From: Notolepis coatsorum
Lineage: Eukaryota; Chordata; Actinopteri; Aulopiformes; Paralepididae
NCBI GenBank assembly: GCA_963971535.1
Contig: OZ020593.1
Span: 35,549,600 to 35,613,599 of the forward strand
Direction of reading: 5' to 3'
Length of the DNA stretch: 64,000 nucleotides
Shown: in pieces, positions 22,507 through 34,370 of the stretch
Position numbering within the stretch: the stretch's first letter is position 1
Layout: the number at the start of each line of letters is the position of its first letter
Notes under the pieces: model-generated
Seen by the model: only the letters and a program-made list of their open reading frames with translations
Told to the model about the DNA's origin: nothing
Databases searched by the model: none
Position numbers and translations under genes: made by a program

Positions 22507-23651
22507 CCATACATATTTATGGAGGTAAACTTAACGCCTCTCTCCCTGTTTGTTTACGCTGGTCAGCATGTGATTATTCACTATCTCCTTCACACCGCGC
22601 TGCATCTTTGTTCCCCCCCTATAGCCAAAGCACATATTGTTATCACTTACTTCAGTTTACGTGCCTCACATGTTTCCTTTTTCCACTAGCACGGGCGCCC
22701 ATGTTCTGCTAAGTCCATCCCATTATCAGCTCCAAACACCCGGCTTTCAGTGCCCATTTCTGGAAGCTACAAAGCCCCACAGGTCGTCTGTTCCACCCCC
22801 CCGCCACCCCTACCTCCGTACCATGTGACCGCTTCAAGGTTAAAATTCTCCTCAGCAGATTAATCTGCGGCCTCGTGATTTTCCTCTTTTCAAGCTGCGT
22901 ACTGTAATTCTCCCTCTGGGTCTGGGGCACATGATTCATTTGTACTATTGTGTATGTTCCTGCTTCCATAATAAAGAAGAAAAAGATGGGTGAACTGCCT
23001 TTATCTTCACTGACTGAGACTGCATCAGGGAGCGGCGGGGTGGGGGGGGGGGGGTAGTTGTAGGTCTATCCCCTTTTTCTGTGTCTCGCCGTGCACTTTG
23101 ACGACAGTGAGACAGGGCTGTTTATTTATATTGGTTTAAACTGGCGATGGGGCAATGCGATAACGCTCCTTGCAATATCCCACATCCTGAACTGGGCTGT
23201 GACTTCTCTATTTCTTATGTGGGCCACAACTAGGCTAGATCACCGGAGATAATTATTATGCATCGTAAATTGCCTGCTTGGAGCTGATAAAGGGGGTTCC
23301 TTTGTGGATTTAATATGAAGGGACATAATATATTTGCAGAGTTACTACATTTGATGCTAAAGTTGGGACTTTGTCAGTTTTGGGGGTCATTTCGGGGTTC
23401 CTTGCGTGCACTGCGGCACTGATAGTCCCTCCGTCCAATCCTCTTGATTTGCAGTCACACACACAAGGCACTTCACCCTTCATACTGAATACGGGTGTGA
23501 GATGTATTTCCCCAGATTTTTTTTTTCTCTAGTTCCTCAGATATTAGATTGTCATGACCTGATTTAACCACAAAAGAAACACTGCTAATCACGGTGGATC
23601 AATGGTTCCCTTAAACGCAGTGACCCAAACCATCCTCTCATTCCAACTCGC
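22507..23651. other. Unassigned non-coding DNA
   Basis: No recognised repeat terminus or exon. Contains a long G run within 23039-23053. Otherwise not visibly repetitive. Confidence 0.4.
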
Positions 23652-23660
23652 CATATAAGC

Positions 23661-24889
23661 TGAATCTAAGCAAAACAAATTATCAGGTTAAATGAATGAT
23701 TGATGATGTAGAAATTGAACGTGTGTATGAAAAACATTATTTGGGAGTGACAATTGACGAGAAACTAAACTGGAGATCACCTATTAAAAAACGTAAAAAG
23801 AAAAATATCCAAAACCATTGCAATATTATATAAAATGAAATATATCTTAAACAAGAACTCACTCTATTTGTTGTACTGTTCGCTCATAGTTCCATACATA
23901 ACCTACTGTGTGGAGGTATGGGGAAACATAAAACAAACACTACCCGTTTTTCATAATGCAGAAGAAAGCCATACAAATTGTGAATCAAGCTGATTACTAT
24001 GAACCGAAAAAAACGCACTCTTTATTAAATCAAATACCTTAAAATTGGAAGATCTTGTCGATCTTAGCACTGCAATAATAATGTACAAAGCACATAAGCA
24101 CTCACTTCCAAGTTGCATTCAGGAGTTGTTCCAAACTAGAGAGAGCCGGTATAGACTTAGGGGAACTTCAATATCAAAGGCAAGGACAAATATAAAAAGT
24201 CGATGTATATCTGTTAAAGGGGCAAAACTATGGAATAACTTTGACAAAGAAGTAAAAATGTGTAGTTTGCTACATACATTTAAGAAATTACGGGGCGCCC
24301 CAGTGGCGAACCACATACTGTAGCGCGTGCTTAGCCGCAACACGGCCGACCCGGGTTCGATTCCCGAACCCGTCGTTATTTGCCGAATGTCTTCCCCCCA
24401 CTCTGTCTCCCATTCCTCCTCTGTCTCTCCCTACTGGACTGCCCAGTAGAAATAAAGCGATAAAAACGCAAAAAAAAAATCTAAAAAAAATAAAAATTAC
24501 TCAAATATAAGGTGATACATAAATATAAAACATTATTATTATCCTAATTATATTTTAATTTTATCTATAACATAACTGTATTCAAATTGTGACAGAGGAA
24601 AAAAAAAGAAAAGAAAAAAATATATATATATAAAAAAAAAGAAAACTAAATAAATGTGTAGCCCTATACGTTTTGTACATAAAATAAAACGATGACACTT
24701 TTGTAACCTTTGCTAAATGATGTACTGAATTATGTTTATTTTTTGTGTAAATGTAATGTAAAAAGGGTAGGCAATTATTAGCCTCGGCTTCAGCCTACAC
24801 CTTTTCGGTCATTTTATTTTTTTCGTTTCTTTAAATGTTCTACTACTATGCTTTGTAAAAGAAGACCGAAATAAAATCATTAATTCATT
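23661..24889 (+). mobile_element. 5'-truncated LINE (L2/CR1-like), with nested SINE
   Basis: The decayed reverse transcriptase C-terminus includes 'LNLSKTNY', 'YEKHYLGVTIDEKLNW', then in another frame 'LLYCSLIVPYITYCVEVWGN' and finally 'IKSRCISVKGAKLWNNFDKE'. The frame is broken several times. The 3' UTR ends 'gaccgaaataaaatcattaa' plus an ATTC-type tail. The direct repeat CATATAAGC flanks it (23652-23660 and 24890-24898), giving clean insertion boundaries. A tRNA-SINE interrupts it at 24292-24493. The clade assignment is from motif resemblance only. Confidence 0.8.
24292..24493 (+). mobile_element. Short tRNA-derived SINE (SINE-C), about 200 bp
   Basis: The tRNA-like head runs from 'ggggcgccccagtggcgaac' and carries a strong B box, GGGTTCGATTCCC. 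A short pyrimidine-rich body and an A-rich tail follow. The duplication AAATTAC (24285-24291 and 24494-24500) flanks it. It sits just after the last conserved codons of the surrounding LINE reverse transcriptase and is younger than that LINE. Confidence 0.8.
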
Positions 24890-24898
24890 CATATAAGC

Positions 24899-25521
24899 AA
24901 ATCTCTTGTATTCCCTCATATTTATTTTAGACTTTACCGTGTGGAGTTGCCACTTCAGGGCATGAACATCTGAGGAAAAGCAGCTTTTAATTGCCGGTTA
25001 TGTGCAAATGAAGAGCAGCCTCGGCTCTGTCAGATTCTGTTTCTCCAAATTAACTGTTGTCGGTGTTGATTGGGCTTGTGGTGAAGGTGTGTTGTCGCTA
25101 CTGTCTAACAAAAGCTGTTAAAATTATTGTTTTCAGTTTAAACTACATACCTGGCGAAACTGTTACTTTGAATAATCAACATCTCTCATGACTTGAGTCA
25201 TCGTTGCCTTGTTTGTTTACACAGCCAGGTTAATTATGGCTCTCCATGCACACTGTTTACACAGATACCATCCCTCTATGGATCGCTGCTGTGACTGAGT
25301 GGCATTTTTTCTATTTCCTCGTTAATCTGATGGCTGGCCGATTAGGTCCCTTGTTAGGCGTCTCATGCTGTATTGTCATGTATTATTCTTCCTGTACGTA
25401 CATGTACTCCTTGTGTTCCATATACCGATGCACAGAAGATATGAGCTCTCTGGCTCTGTCACTGATGACATCTGAACTAAAAGCACATTTTTATTTTTAT
25501 AAAACCGCTTTGCTTTAACAA
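24899..25521. other. Unassigned non-coding DNA
   Basis: No supported gene. The end of the 90-codon frame at 25246-25518 vaguely resembles a LINE C-terminus ('SELKAHFYFYKTAL'), but this is too weak to call. Confidence 0.35.
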
Positions 25522-25710
25522 CAAACTAAATTCGAAAATGATCTGTCACTCACAAATGACCTAACTCTTAAAGAATAACTAGTGCTTTAATGGCAAACAA
25601 ACAAAGAATCATCTCTCACTCAAATAAATGATCATACTCTTAAAAAGAGAACTATTAGCAAACAAACAAGGCAATCATCTCTCACTCAAATAAATAGCGT
25701 AAAAAGAACA
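25522..25710. repeat. Diverged tandem repeat, about 60-75-bp unit, three copies
   Basis: Three copies share 'caaacaaacaa', 'aatcatctctcactcaaata' and 'ctcttaaaaagagaactatt'. The first copy is the most diverged. Confidence 0.75.
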
Positions 25711-25790
25711 ATATTAGATACAGTATTATCACCACGTCTTTCAAACAATGTTGGAAAATCGGCATGTTCTATTAGAACAGAAACACTCCT

Positions 25791-26254
25791 AAGTGGCGCA
25801 GTGGGCAAGGCACTCGCCACTAGTGCAGGAGATGCTGGGTTCGAGCCCAGCTCTCGGCATTGCTACCAGCTTGGCTGGTCGTTCATACTAACACAATTGG
25901 CAGTGGTGGGAAAGCTGGTGGGTGGATCCTGGTCGTTGTAAACAGCGACTCCTACAGTTCGGTCGGGGCGCCTGCTCAGCGAGGAAAGGATCTAAGGGGG
26001 GTAGTGTGATCCTTCCACACGTTACACCCTCTCAGTGAGAATCCGCGCTGCCAGGTGAAAAGAAGCGGTTGATTGGCTACACATGTGTCGGAGGAAACAT
26101 GTGATAGCCTCCACTCTCCCAGACCGACCGTAGGGGGTAGGTGCGCAGCGACCAGGAAGGGGATTGGGAATTGGCATAACGACTAACATTGGGATGGGAG
26201 AAAAAACGGAGGAAAAAGGAGGGGGAAAAAGATAAAAAAAAAAAAAGAAAAAAA
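25791..26254 (+). mobile_element. SINE-A copy 2 (best-preserved promoter)
   Basis: This copy has near-ideal polymerase III boxes: A box TGGCGCAGTGGGC and B box GGTTCGAGCCC. A perfect 17-bp duplication (AGAACAGAAACACTCCT at 25774-25790 and 26255-26271) flanks it. The tail contains 'taacattgggatgggagaaa' followed by poly(A) with G interruptions. It is the clearest member of the second SINE-A subtype, with 30970, 54447 and 56899, marked by 'aagaagcggttgattggcta'-like sequence and 'gaccaggaagggg'. Confidence 0.93.
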
Positions 26255-26271
26255 AAGAACAGAAACACTCC

Positions 26272-27573
26272 TCAGGCTGTTCTATTCATGAGGAATTCCA
26301 TCAGTCTGTGGCACTTTTGCGGATCAGCTGACCAATATATCTGTCTAGCCCTGAAAATGCTCGCCTGAGGGCCACGGAGGCAATAGGATCTGATTGTACG
26401 CTTCAGGTGGGCTCAGAAATGAGACGCGCTCTCGGTTCCCATTCAAGTAGCTCCCAGGGAAGGCGGCAGCTCCAACATCTACATTTGTAATGCCGGGTGG
26501 TGCATGTGTAACACCGATTTCCTTTCACACTCGTGCTCCAGGGCGGCTGCTGCATAATTTAGCTGGTCTGGAGTGCTGACCTCACCCATACTGACGAGTT
26601 CATGGTACTCTTTGCTATAATCATATTTTTGTTGGGCCATCTGGCCGCTCGAGCATTAACACCATACTTCACATTTTATGCAGGAAGGTGGAGGACTCGC
26701 GACAGACGCCGCCACAGACGGCTCTCCTCGTTCACGACTATGAGATATTCAAAAAATATATATAAAAAAAGAAATAGGCCTTTTCTTAACATTTGAAGAG
26801 CTCTTTCATGTTGTTGGCTTGCTTGAATTGAACCGTGGGCCAAGAACACTCCATTGTCATTTCTTTGTAATCAAAGAGCTCTTTATATACTGTAACTCCC
26901 CCCTATTACATTTTATGGCGTTGGGTCCTACTCACGCGGGCTTGAGGGATGGGCGATAGCTTCTAGATATTCCGATCATATCCGGAGGCATCAAAAGAGA
27001 ACGTTGATGAACACCAGTGCTTTCAGCTTGGAACAAAAGCCTGCGTTTACAAAGGATCGCCCGTCAAATTAGCTTATCAACTCGGCAATCGCCGCCTATT
27101 TGAATTCCATCAACGCCACATTATAGGTGCCAGCCGTCGTCTCCTTCTGCGTTACCCATCAGAGCCAGTGACGGGCGTCATATTCCACTGATGTATCTTC
27201 CTCATTAGCCAGCTGTTGCTTTTTGTACATTGAGTTGGGGACTTTGTAACATCTGGGTGTGGAACGTCAGCTCCCATCACCAGCTCCCAACAACAGCGCA
27301 CTCTTATTCTCCTCCATCGTGCTGCATGGTGGCTAGTCACATAGGGAGTCATGAGGATGATCTCCTTGCAGATGTTCCCGGAGGAAACAAAGCCTCGGAG
27401 CAATGTCCAGCTGCTGTCGTGGGCTATGCTAAACCTCCACCCTCAGAACTGATGTTCTGGACATTTTCTTTGCATCGAGAAATGTCTCGGAGCCACACCT
27501 GAAGTCCGGAGCTGTCATCACGTTTTGGTGTTTCTCTTATGCATTCTCTGAATCTTTTATGTGTGGAACTATT
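26272..27573. other. Unassigned non-coding DNA
   Basis: No transposon end recognised. The sequence is not visibly repetitive, so parts may be conserved non-coding DNA, but I have no direct proof. The overlapping frames at 27152-27502 lie on opposite strands and lack domains. Confidence 0.4.
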
Positions 27574-27589
27574 TGTCAGTTGTGTTTTT

Positions 27590-28057
27590 TTTTTTATCCA
27601 CTTTTTCTCCTTATTTTCTATTTTTCTCCCATCCCAATTTCGTGTTTCCAATTCTCCCCTCCCCTGTCTTGAACGTTGCTCGCATATGCCCCCCACTGGT
27701 CGGTTCTAGGGAGGATAGAAGCCTTGCATCACGTGTCCCCTCCGGTACACGAGGAGGCAGCCTGTCACATCTTTCCACCTGCCAGCGCGGACTCTCATTG
27801 GCGAGGTGTAACGTGTGGGAGGATCACACTACCCCGGCCATTTCCTGTCTCTGCTGTGCAGGCGTCCCCCAACCGACCTGTAGGAGTCACTGTCCACAAC
27901 GTCCAGATTACCACCCATCGACTTCCACCCGCTGACTCCGCCAATTGAGCCAGTATGACGGCCGGCCCAAGCCGGAGGCAATGCTGACACCCGGATTCGA
28001 TACCGGAGTCTCTTGCATTAGTGACGAGCGCAATGTCCGCTGCGCCACCCAGCCGCC
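27590..28057 (-). mobile_element. SINE-A copy 3
   Basis: The minus-strand copy is very similar to copy 1, with a poly(T) end on the left and the tRNA-like head on the right ('caatgtccgctgcgccaccc' in this orientation). A perfect 16-bp duplication, TGTCAGTTGTGTTTTT, lies at 27574-27589 and 28058-28073. The 124-codon frame across it is not a gene. Confidence 0.92.
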
Positions 28058-28073
28058 TGTCAGTTGTGTTTTT

Positions 28074-28426
28074 GAAGATTATTTTTAAGGCCTTTCTACT
28101 TTTGGCGTTTCCCCTATATATAAAAGTAAAACCACTCGCTCTCCTAGCAAACAGCCTTGTAGTGCCTTGGAAAGGTGGCTGTCATAAACTCAATTGGAAT
28201 GCTATTGTGTCCAAACTTTATAAGCAAAGCTCCTTCAGCAACGTCACATACTGTATGGTCAAATAGTAGTATCATGAAGTAACGTTACAGTAAACGCAAT
28301 AGTTTGATAGGAATACGCAAGGAAACACAACACTATTTGCAAGGTCCATCTTGATATATTTAATATCTGTACAATTATTCCCATATGCACAGTAGTTTAT
28401 CTCCTCCTCCTGGAGGCGGGCCTTAA
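28074..28426. other. Unassigned non-coding DNA
   Basis: Nothing recognised in this short interval before the 38-bp minisatellite. Confidence 0.4.
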
Positions 28427-28862
28427 GGACCACAATGAGCTGAATGGTTAGAGTGCTTCACCCTGGACCACAACGAGCTGAATGGTTAGAGTGCTTCACC
28501 CTGGACCACAACAAGCTGAATGGTTAGAGTGCTTCACCCTGGACCACAACAAGCTGAATGGTTAGAGTGCTTCACCCTGGACCACAACAAGCTGAATGGT
28601 TAGAGTGCTTCACCCTGGACCACAACAAGCTGAATGGTTAGAGTGCTTCACCCTGGACCACAACAAGCTGAATGGTTAGAGTGCTTCACCCTGGACCACA
28701 ACAAGCTGAATGGTTAGAGTGCTTCACCCTGGACCACAACAAGCTGAATGGTTAGAGTGCTTCACCGTGGACCACAACAAGCTGAATGGTTAGAGTGCTT
28801 CACCCTGGACCACAACAAGCTGAATGGTTAGAGTGCTTCACCCTGGACCAACAATCTGAATG
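28427..28862. repeat. 38-bp minisatellite, about 11.5 copies
   Basis: The unit is 38 bp ('ggaccacaacaagctgaatg', 'gttagagtgcttcaccct'). The copies are almost identical: the first two differ near position 10 of the unit and one carries 'accgtgg'. Such homogeneity implies recent expansion. There are no unique spacers between units, so it is not a CRISPR array. Confidence 0.97.
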
Positions 28863-30335
28863 AAACCTACGTTATATATTATGTATGTTGCAGTTATAGT
28901 AACGCAAATTAGAAAATAAACCAAATTAAACTGTATGCAATCATTTACAGGTATGACAACTGTATGACATCAATTGTGAATATGAGTATTACTTGATACA
29001 AACAATAAATACCAGTTGTAGAATGTTTAAAATCCAAACGATTACCAGCCCTAGTCGTGTCTCGAGGACCACCAAAGACAAGTACAGGTTCCCTAACTGA
29101 TATTAACGTTGCATATTATTTGGATTCCCGTAAACATCATAAATGTATGTTATCTTTATCATTGAGAATGTCATTACATTCAAGTGAATGAACACTGTTT
29201 GATAATACAACATTGTGGTGATGCAACAAAAATATATTTTCGAAAAAGAAAAGTTATGAATCATTCGAAGAATGAATGCCTTTTATGTAAAGGCTGACAG
29301 ACATTTGCCCTGCACATTACTGAGCACAAAATACGTACTGTATGTACTTAAGCAGCCTCGAGAGCCCTTCTGGTGCCGGCAGACCCATAATAGATGTGTC
29401 TAAATAGAATAAATAGACACCTTCCGGGAGGATGTGCTTTGCGAGCGCACACAAAGTGTTTCATCACTGCTGCTACGACTCTGTACACTCTGTACTGGAG
29501 AGACACGGAAATGACGGGTGAGAGAAGTGTGTGTGGGGGGGGGGGGGGGGGGGGGCAGGACGTGCGACAAAGGCCATGCAATGACAATGATTCATAGCAT
29601 GTGAATTCAGCTGAGCCATGCTTCCCAACGGATGCCTTTTTAGGCCCAATGGTGCAGCGTTGCTCTCGTTTGAGCCAAGGGCATCACACGGCAAATTGAG
29701 GTTAAGCACTTTCAGTCAGGCAATTGTAAATAAGTGGAAGTGTAGAGGGAGCAAGTAATACCATGTCCAGTAAACCCAAAGTCAATAGTCAACTTCAGAA
29801 CTCTTTACTTGTTATGCTGTACCGGTACTGTACCAAGTACAGAGTTCCTGGATACAGATAGCACTCTATACAAACAGATTAATCAAAGTTAGTTTGGGAA
29901 ACTAACAATGTCACTTACAATCTATTAAGCGGATATCCATCGACACACAGTATTCCTGTGTTGTTTAATGCTACAATCTGGCTGCAAAACGCAACATGCC
30001 TCACTAAAACATGGCTAGTTACATGATCTTGTTCCGTGCACCAAAGCAGCTTCAATTGAGTTGTTTAAAAGTACTGGTACGCAAATTCTCCAGTCTCATG
30101 AGCAAAGCGATCATCGTCTGTAGAGGTATTAGTAGTCCATTTCTATTTCCTCCCTCCTCTACTCGCCCCAGAGCACAGATATAAACTCATCTGATAGGTG
30201 TAAGTTAACACAGGCCAGGGACACCCCGGAAGCCAGAGCATTCATCCTGGACGCTCTGTGGTTCAGAGCTCTGTGGCTCGGAGCTCTGTGGCTGGCTCCC
30301 GATCTTCAGTGATCGTTAAGGCGTTGGGTCTATTT
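28863..30335. other. Unassigned non-coding DNA with a long poly(G) run
   Basis: Contains G21 at 29535-29555. No transposon end, exon or RNA recognised. Confidence 0.4.
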
Positions 30336-30339
30336 TCTT

Positions 30340-30560
30340 CTCTGTGTTTATGTTTATGTTTATTGGGATCCCCATTAGTCATCATCGACGTGCTGACTAT
30401 TCTTCCTGGGGTCCTCACAGATATACACATACAAATATGAAACATTCAGTATACAGTAAATCAGTCACTCATATATCACACACATAATCCATAAAAAATA
30501 AAACAAAAGGTCATAGGTGAATCCATTTCACCATACCTTTAAAACAAAAACAAAGTAAAC
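30340..30560 (-). mobile_element. Probable LINE 3' UTR fragment
   Basis: 'tttattgggatccccattag' and 'ctattcttcctggggtcctc' resemble the 3' terminal region of a teleost LINE inserted in minus orientation, and the preceding 'tgtttatgtttatg' would be its tail. There is no coding part and no readable duplication. Confidence 0.45.
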
Positions 30561-30954
30561 TGAAGAAGTTTGGATAACATGGCTGCAGCTACATTCATGG
30601 ATGACATATATTGATTTCCTTCCGGATTATGGATTATGGTGAACAGCCAGGCTGGTGTGAGCCACGGCAGTTCAGTGAGGCAGTGTGTCCGTGGTCTGCT
30701 GTGTGTAGTAGATCTCTGTTGGGAAACAAGTGTGTTAACTGGGGAAGAGGGAGGAATTAGAATTGGACTTCTGTCACATCTCCAGCGGTCAAAACATTCC
30801 GCACCAACAGTCATCTGTCAAAACAGCAATTCATTGTCAAAACATATAATTCCTTCTGCATGTTGCAGATGATGCAATGATGTATTCATCACAAAGAGAA
30901 CATTGAATATGTTTTTTTTCTTAATTATTAGGGACAATTAATAATTTTTGTAAG
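30561..30954. other. Unassigned non-coding DNA
   Basis: Nothing recognised. Confidence 0.4.
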
Positions 30955-30969
30955 ATCAGTGGGGTATTT

Positions 30970-31443
30970 TTTTTTTGTCTTTTTCTCCCTCCTTTTTTCC
31001 TCAGATTTTCTCCCATCCCAATGTTAGTCATTATGCCAATTCCCAATCCCCTTCCTGGTCGCTGCGCACTTACCCCCCACAGTCGGTTTGGGAGAGTGGA
31101 GGCTATCACATGCTTCCTCCGACACACGTCTAGCCAATCAACCGCTTCTTTTCACCTGGCAGCGCGGACTCTAACTGAGAGGGTGTAACGTGTGGAAGGA
31201 TCACACTACCCCCCTTAGATCCTATCCACGCTGAGCAGGCGCCCCGACCGAACTGTAGGAGTCGCTGTTTACAACGACCCGGACCCACCCCGCCAGCTTT
31301 CCCACCCTCTAATACTGCCAATTGTATTAGTGTGAACGGCCAGCCAAGCTGGTGACAACGCCGGGAGCTGGATTCGAACAGGCAAATCCAGCGTCTCCGG
31401 CGTTGGTGATGAACGCAATCTCCGCTACGCCACCTGACCGCCC
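30970..31443 (-). mobile_element. SINE-A copy 4
   Basis: Minus-strand copy of the second subtype. The T-rich end is on the left and the tRNA-like head on the right ('caatctccgctacgccacct'). A perfect 15-bp duplication, ATCAGTGGGGTATTT, lies at 30955-30969 and 31444-31458. The B-box region is disrupted by a small insertion ('gctggattcgaacaggcaaatc'). Confidence 0.92.
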
Positions 31444-31458
31444 ATCAGTGGGGTATTT

Positions 31459-32144
31459 CTGTCAGAATAGAAACATAATCTTAAATCACAGAATCTCACT
31501 TTTTACTTTTAGATGCATGAAAAATGCATCCATAAAAAAATACGAATAAGGGAAATTACATAGTTTTACATTTGTTTTTAAAACAATCTAGTTAAAATGA
31601 CACCATACTTTTGTATGTTTGGATTGTGCTTGCCACAATTATAGAATAGATAATATATCAAACATATCTGAGAATGGGTTTACCATGCTGGAATCACAGA
31701 TAAAATGTTAGCACTGGACAGTTCCCCCAGACAATTTCACCTCAACACCATCCAGCTCCCGTGTGACCTTGCATTTAAGCACTGAACAGCTCCCTGTGCC
31801 CTGACAAGCAGTAGATGGCATTTCAGCACCAGACAGCTCCTTAACTGTTGAGGAATAACTACATGGTTGACTCTTGTGGTCAGCACCTCTGACTGGACAG
31901 CTCCCACCTCACCTCCCTCTGCTATAATGTCACAAAAAATTGTTTGGGAGAGATTAGAAATCATGAAGTGGGAATGAAATATTGCATAACACACTTGTCC
32001 TCTCAAATTATTACTGGGCCATGCAGGTCATTCTATGAGACAACTACTGTAGATCTATTTAGAGAATGCTGCATAACACAGACATAGTCCCGATATGAGA
32101 TGTGATGCACCTTACTGTAGCTCTCTTACTCTCTGTCCAAACTA
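31459..32144. other. Unassigned non-coding DNA
   Basis: No recognised gene. Several near-repeats of 'cagctcc' with 'agcactg/caccagac' occur at 31700-31910, suggesting a very degraded tandem array. Confidence 0.4.
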
Positions 32145-32893
32145 GGGATGTCCCAAATACCCAATAGTTTCGTTATACAAGCCTAATCAAAGTGAAATAG
32201 TATTTTTGTACAGGCCTAATCAACGTGACATAGTATCTTTATACAGGCTTAATCAAAGTGAAATAGACTCTTTATAGAGGCCTAATCAAAGTGAAATAGT
32301 ATTTTTGTACATGCCTAATCAAAGTGAAATAGTCTCTTTATACAGGCCTAATCAAAGTGAAATAGTGTCTTTATACAGGTCTAATCAAAGTGAAATAGCC
32401 TCTTTATACAGGTCTAATCAAAGTGATATAATCTCTTTATACAGGTCTAATCAAAGTGAAATAGTATCTTTATACAGGTCTAATCAAAGTGAAATAGCCT
32501 CTTTATACAGGTCTAATCAAAGTGATATAATCTCTTTATACAGGTCTAAACAAAGTGAAATAGTTTCTTTATACAGGCCTAATCAACGTGAAATAGTCTC
32601 TTTATACAGGTCTAATCAAAGTGAAATAGTCTCTTTATACAGGTCTAATCAAAGTGAAATAGCCTCTTTATACAGGTCTAAACAAAGTGAAATTGTCTCT
32701 TTATACAGGTCTAATCAAAGTGAAATAGCCTCTTTATACAGGTCTAATCAAAGTGAAATAGTCTCTTTATACAGGTCTAATCAAAGTGAAATAGTCTCTT
32801 TATACAGGTATAATCAAAGTGAAATAGCCTCTTTATACAGGCCTAATCAAAGTGAAATAGTCTCTTTATACAGGTCTAATCAAAGTGAAATTG
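32145..32893. repeat. 33-bp minisatellite, about 22 copies, preceded by a hAT-like end
   Basis: The array begins just after 'tagggatgtcccaaatac' (32145), which resembles a hAT left terminus with no right partner nearby. Its unit is 33 bp ('tctaatcaaagtgaaatagt', 'ctctttatacagg'). Because 33 is a multiple of three, one plus-strand frame stays open for 198 codons with an 11-residue repeat (SNQSEIVSLYR). I regard this as a by-product of the repeat length: there is no upstream gene structure or recognised domain. Confidence 0.93.
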
Positions 32894-33039
32894 GTTGCTA
32901 ATGAAAATAAAAAATAAACAAGGCCCTCGTCAGTTTACATGGAATCTTAAATAATTTACATAATTGCTTCTGTTGCCTTTTAACATGAACAAAAATAAGG
33001 TAAGTGAGTTAGGCTTAATAAAAGCTAAATAAATACACG

Positions 33040-33570
33040 TGAAAAAAGTATGCCTTCACTTTAAGTGTGCATTGATCCAACTAAACAAACAACCATATCC
33101 AATCAAAGTGAAAACATGAATTACACCTAATTAAAATAGATTCTGTCGTCTAAGCCTTAACAGAAACATACCTGGAGCTTTGAACATGAGTGCTCAATGT
33201 GCTTCAGTTGGTGTGACAGAAAAACCAACATGGCCACATTCTTTGGCAACAGGGACTTTCTAGTTTAGCTTACAATGAAGCCAGCTTTTAATTTTTTTTT
33301 ACAGTTGCCAGCCGGTCCGCATTTCGTCTCCACCACTCAAGAGGTTCAGAATCCGTTTTTGACCTGTCTTTTAAAAAGTCCACCAGTTCCTTCTGTTGTT
33401 AGGTGCATCAAATGAAAACGGATGTTTCATCCACATCAACCACCGGCGTCTCACAAAAACACTTGACTCTATGATGATAAAGCCCATTACAGATAACTGA
33501 TAACTGATGCTGTGTGTAGACTCATTCATTGCTCAAGACAAGAGACCTGTCAATATCGTGGAAGGGGAAG
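33040..33570. repeat. Dispersed repeat of unknown class, copy B
   Basis: Counterpart of 4240-5437 without the LTR-like insertion. The site GACCTGTCTT at about 33360 is intact, which makes this copy the unoccupied-site reference for that insertion. Its right side runs directly into a SINE-B copy at 33571. Confidence 0.75.
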
Positions 33571-33766
33571 GCTCAGGAGGTAGAGCGGTTGTCTGTTAAT
33601 CCTTGTTCGATTCCCACTCCTTCCGGCAGCGTGTCGAAGTGCCCTTGAGCAATTGCCCCCGATGAGCAGGTTGGCACCTTGCATGGTTGCCTCCACCATT
33701 AGTGTATGAATGGGTGAATGTGAGGCCTGAGTTGTAAAAAGCTGTTATATAATTGCATTTAAATGG
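33571..33766 (+). mobile_element. SINE-B copy 3
   Basis: Starts GCTCAGGAGGTAGAGCGGTT with the B box TTGTTCGATTCCC. The body contains 'gtgcccttgagcaattgccc' and 'gcaccttgcatggttgcctc'. The 3' end is eroded ('gttatataattgcatttaaa'). No clear duplication. It lies at the end of the dispersed repeat copy B. Confidence 0.8.
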
Positions 33767-34370
33767 TATATATATATATGGCAACGATTGAAGCTTCAAA
33801 ACAATTTGGGTCAGCCATAGAGCACAGTCTATAAACCTGCACACTATATATTATATTGCTGGTATACATATTTTACTAAGTTGGCACATTCTCCAGCCAG
33901 TTGTAAAAGTTCTGCCACTAAGTTACCACTAAGAGCAAAAGCACAACTCAAATAGACCTTTGAGCTACTGAGAATCAGAAGTACAAATCAAATAGACCTT
34001 TGAGCTATTAAAGTGCTCTTTGGAGCCATTTATTATAAGGGTGGACAAAATCTGTGTGTGCATGCGCTTCAAGTGCGTGGGGGAGTGTGGATATGTGTGT
34101 GTGTGCATGTGTCAGGTGTAGTTGCGGCGGTGCGTCTTATGTGAGTCTTTTGTGTCTCTGTTTATTCCCTTGCAGAGAGTGTGAGTCAACTCTAATAACG
34201 GCAGGACACAGAGTGGCTGGCTAATGACATCTGGCAGAGGCTCCAAACAGCACTGGCCTTCTCAATATGCCTACTCTGACCGCAGGATTCCTTACTACTA
34301 CAACAAAAACAACAACAACGAAGCAATGCTACATTTAGAGAGTGGCAATTAAAATATGGGGGATATGCAT
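33767..34370. other. Unassigned non-coding DNA
   Basis: A short near-duplicate of 'tcaaatagacctttgagcta' occurs twice at 33948-34007. Otherwise nothing recognised. Confidence 0.4.

Noticed and set aside
25791-25870. Possible tRNA gene (good A and B boxes)
   Set aside because: The same head recurs in seven dispersed copies attached to a SINE body and A-rich tail, and a normal tRNA fold with acceptor stem is not preserved.
27561-27935. 124-codon frame
   Set aside because: It lies within a SINE-A copy, and similar frames appear in the other copies by shared descent.
28427-28862. CRISPR-like array of 38-bp direct repeats
   Set aside because: Repeats are head-to-tail with no unique spacers, no cas genes are near, and the surroundings are eukaryotic.
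32305-32901. 198-codon open frame with an 11-residue repeat
   Set aside because: It lies wholly in a 33-bp minisatellite. The repeat length alone keeps the frame open, and there is no gene structure or known domain.
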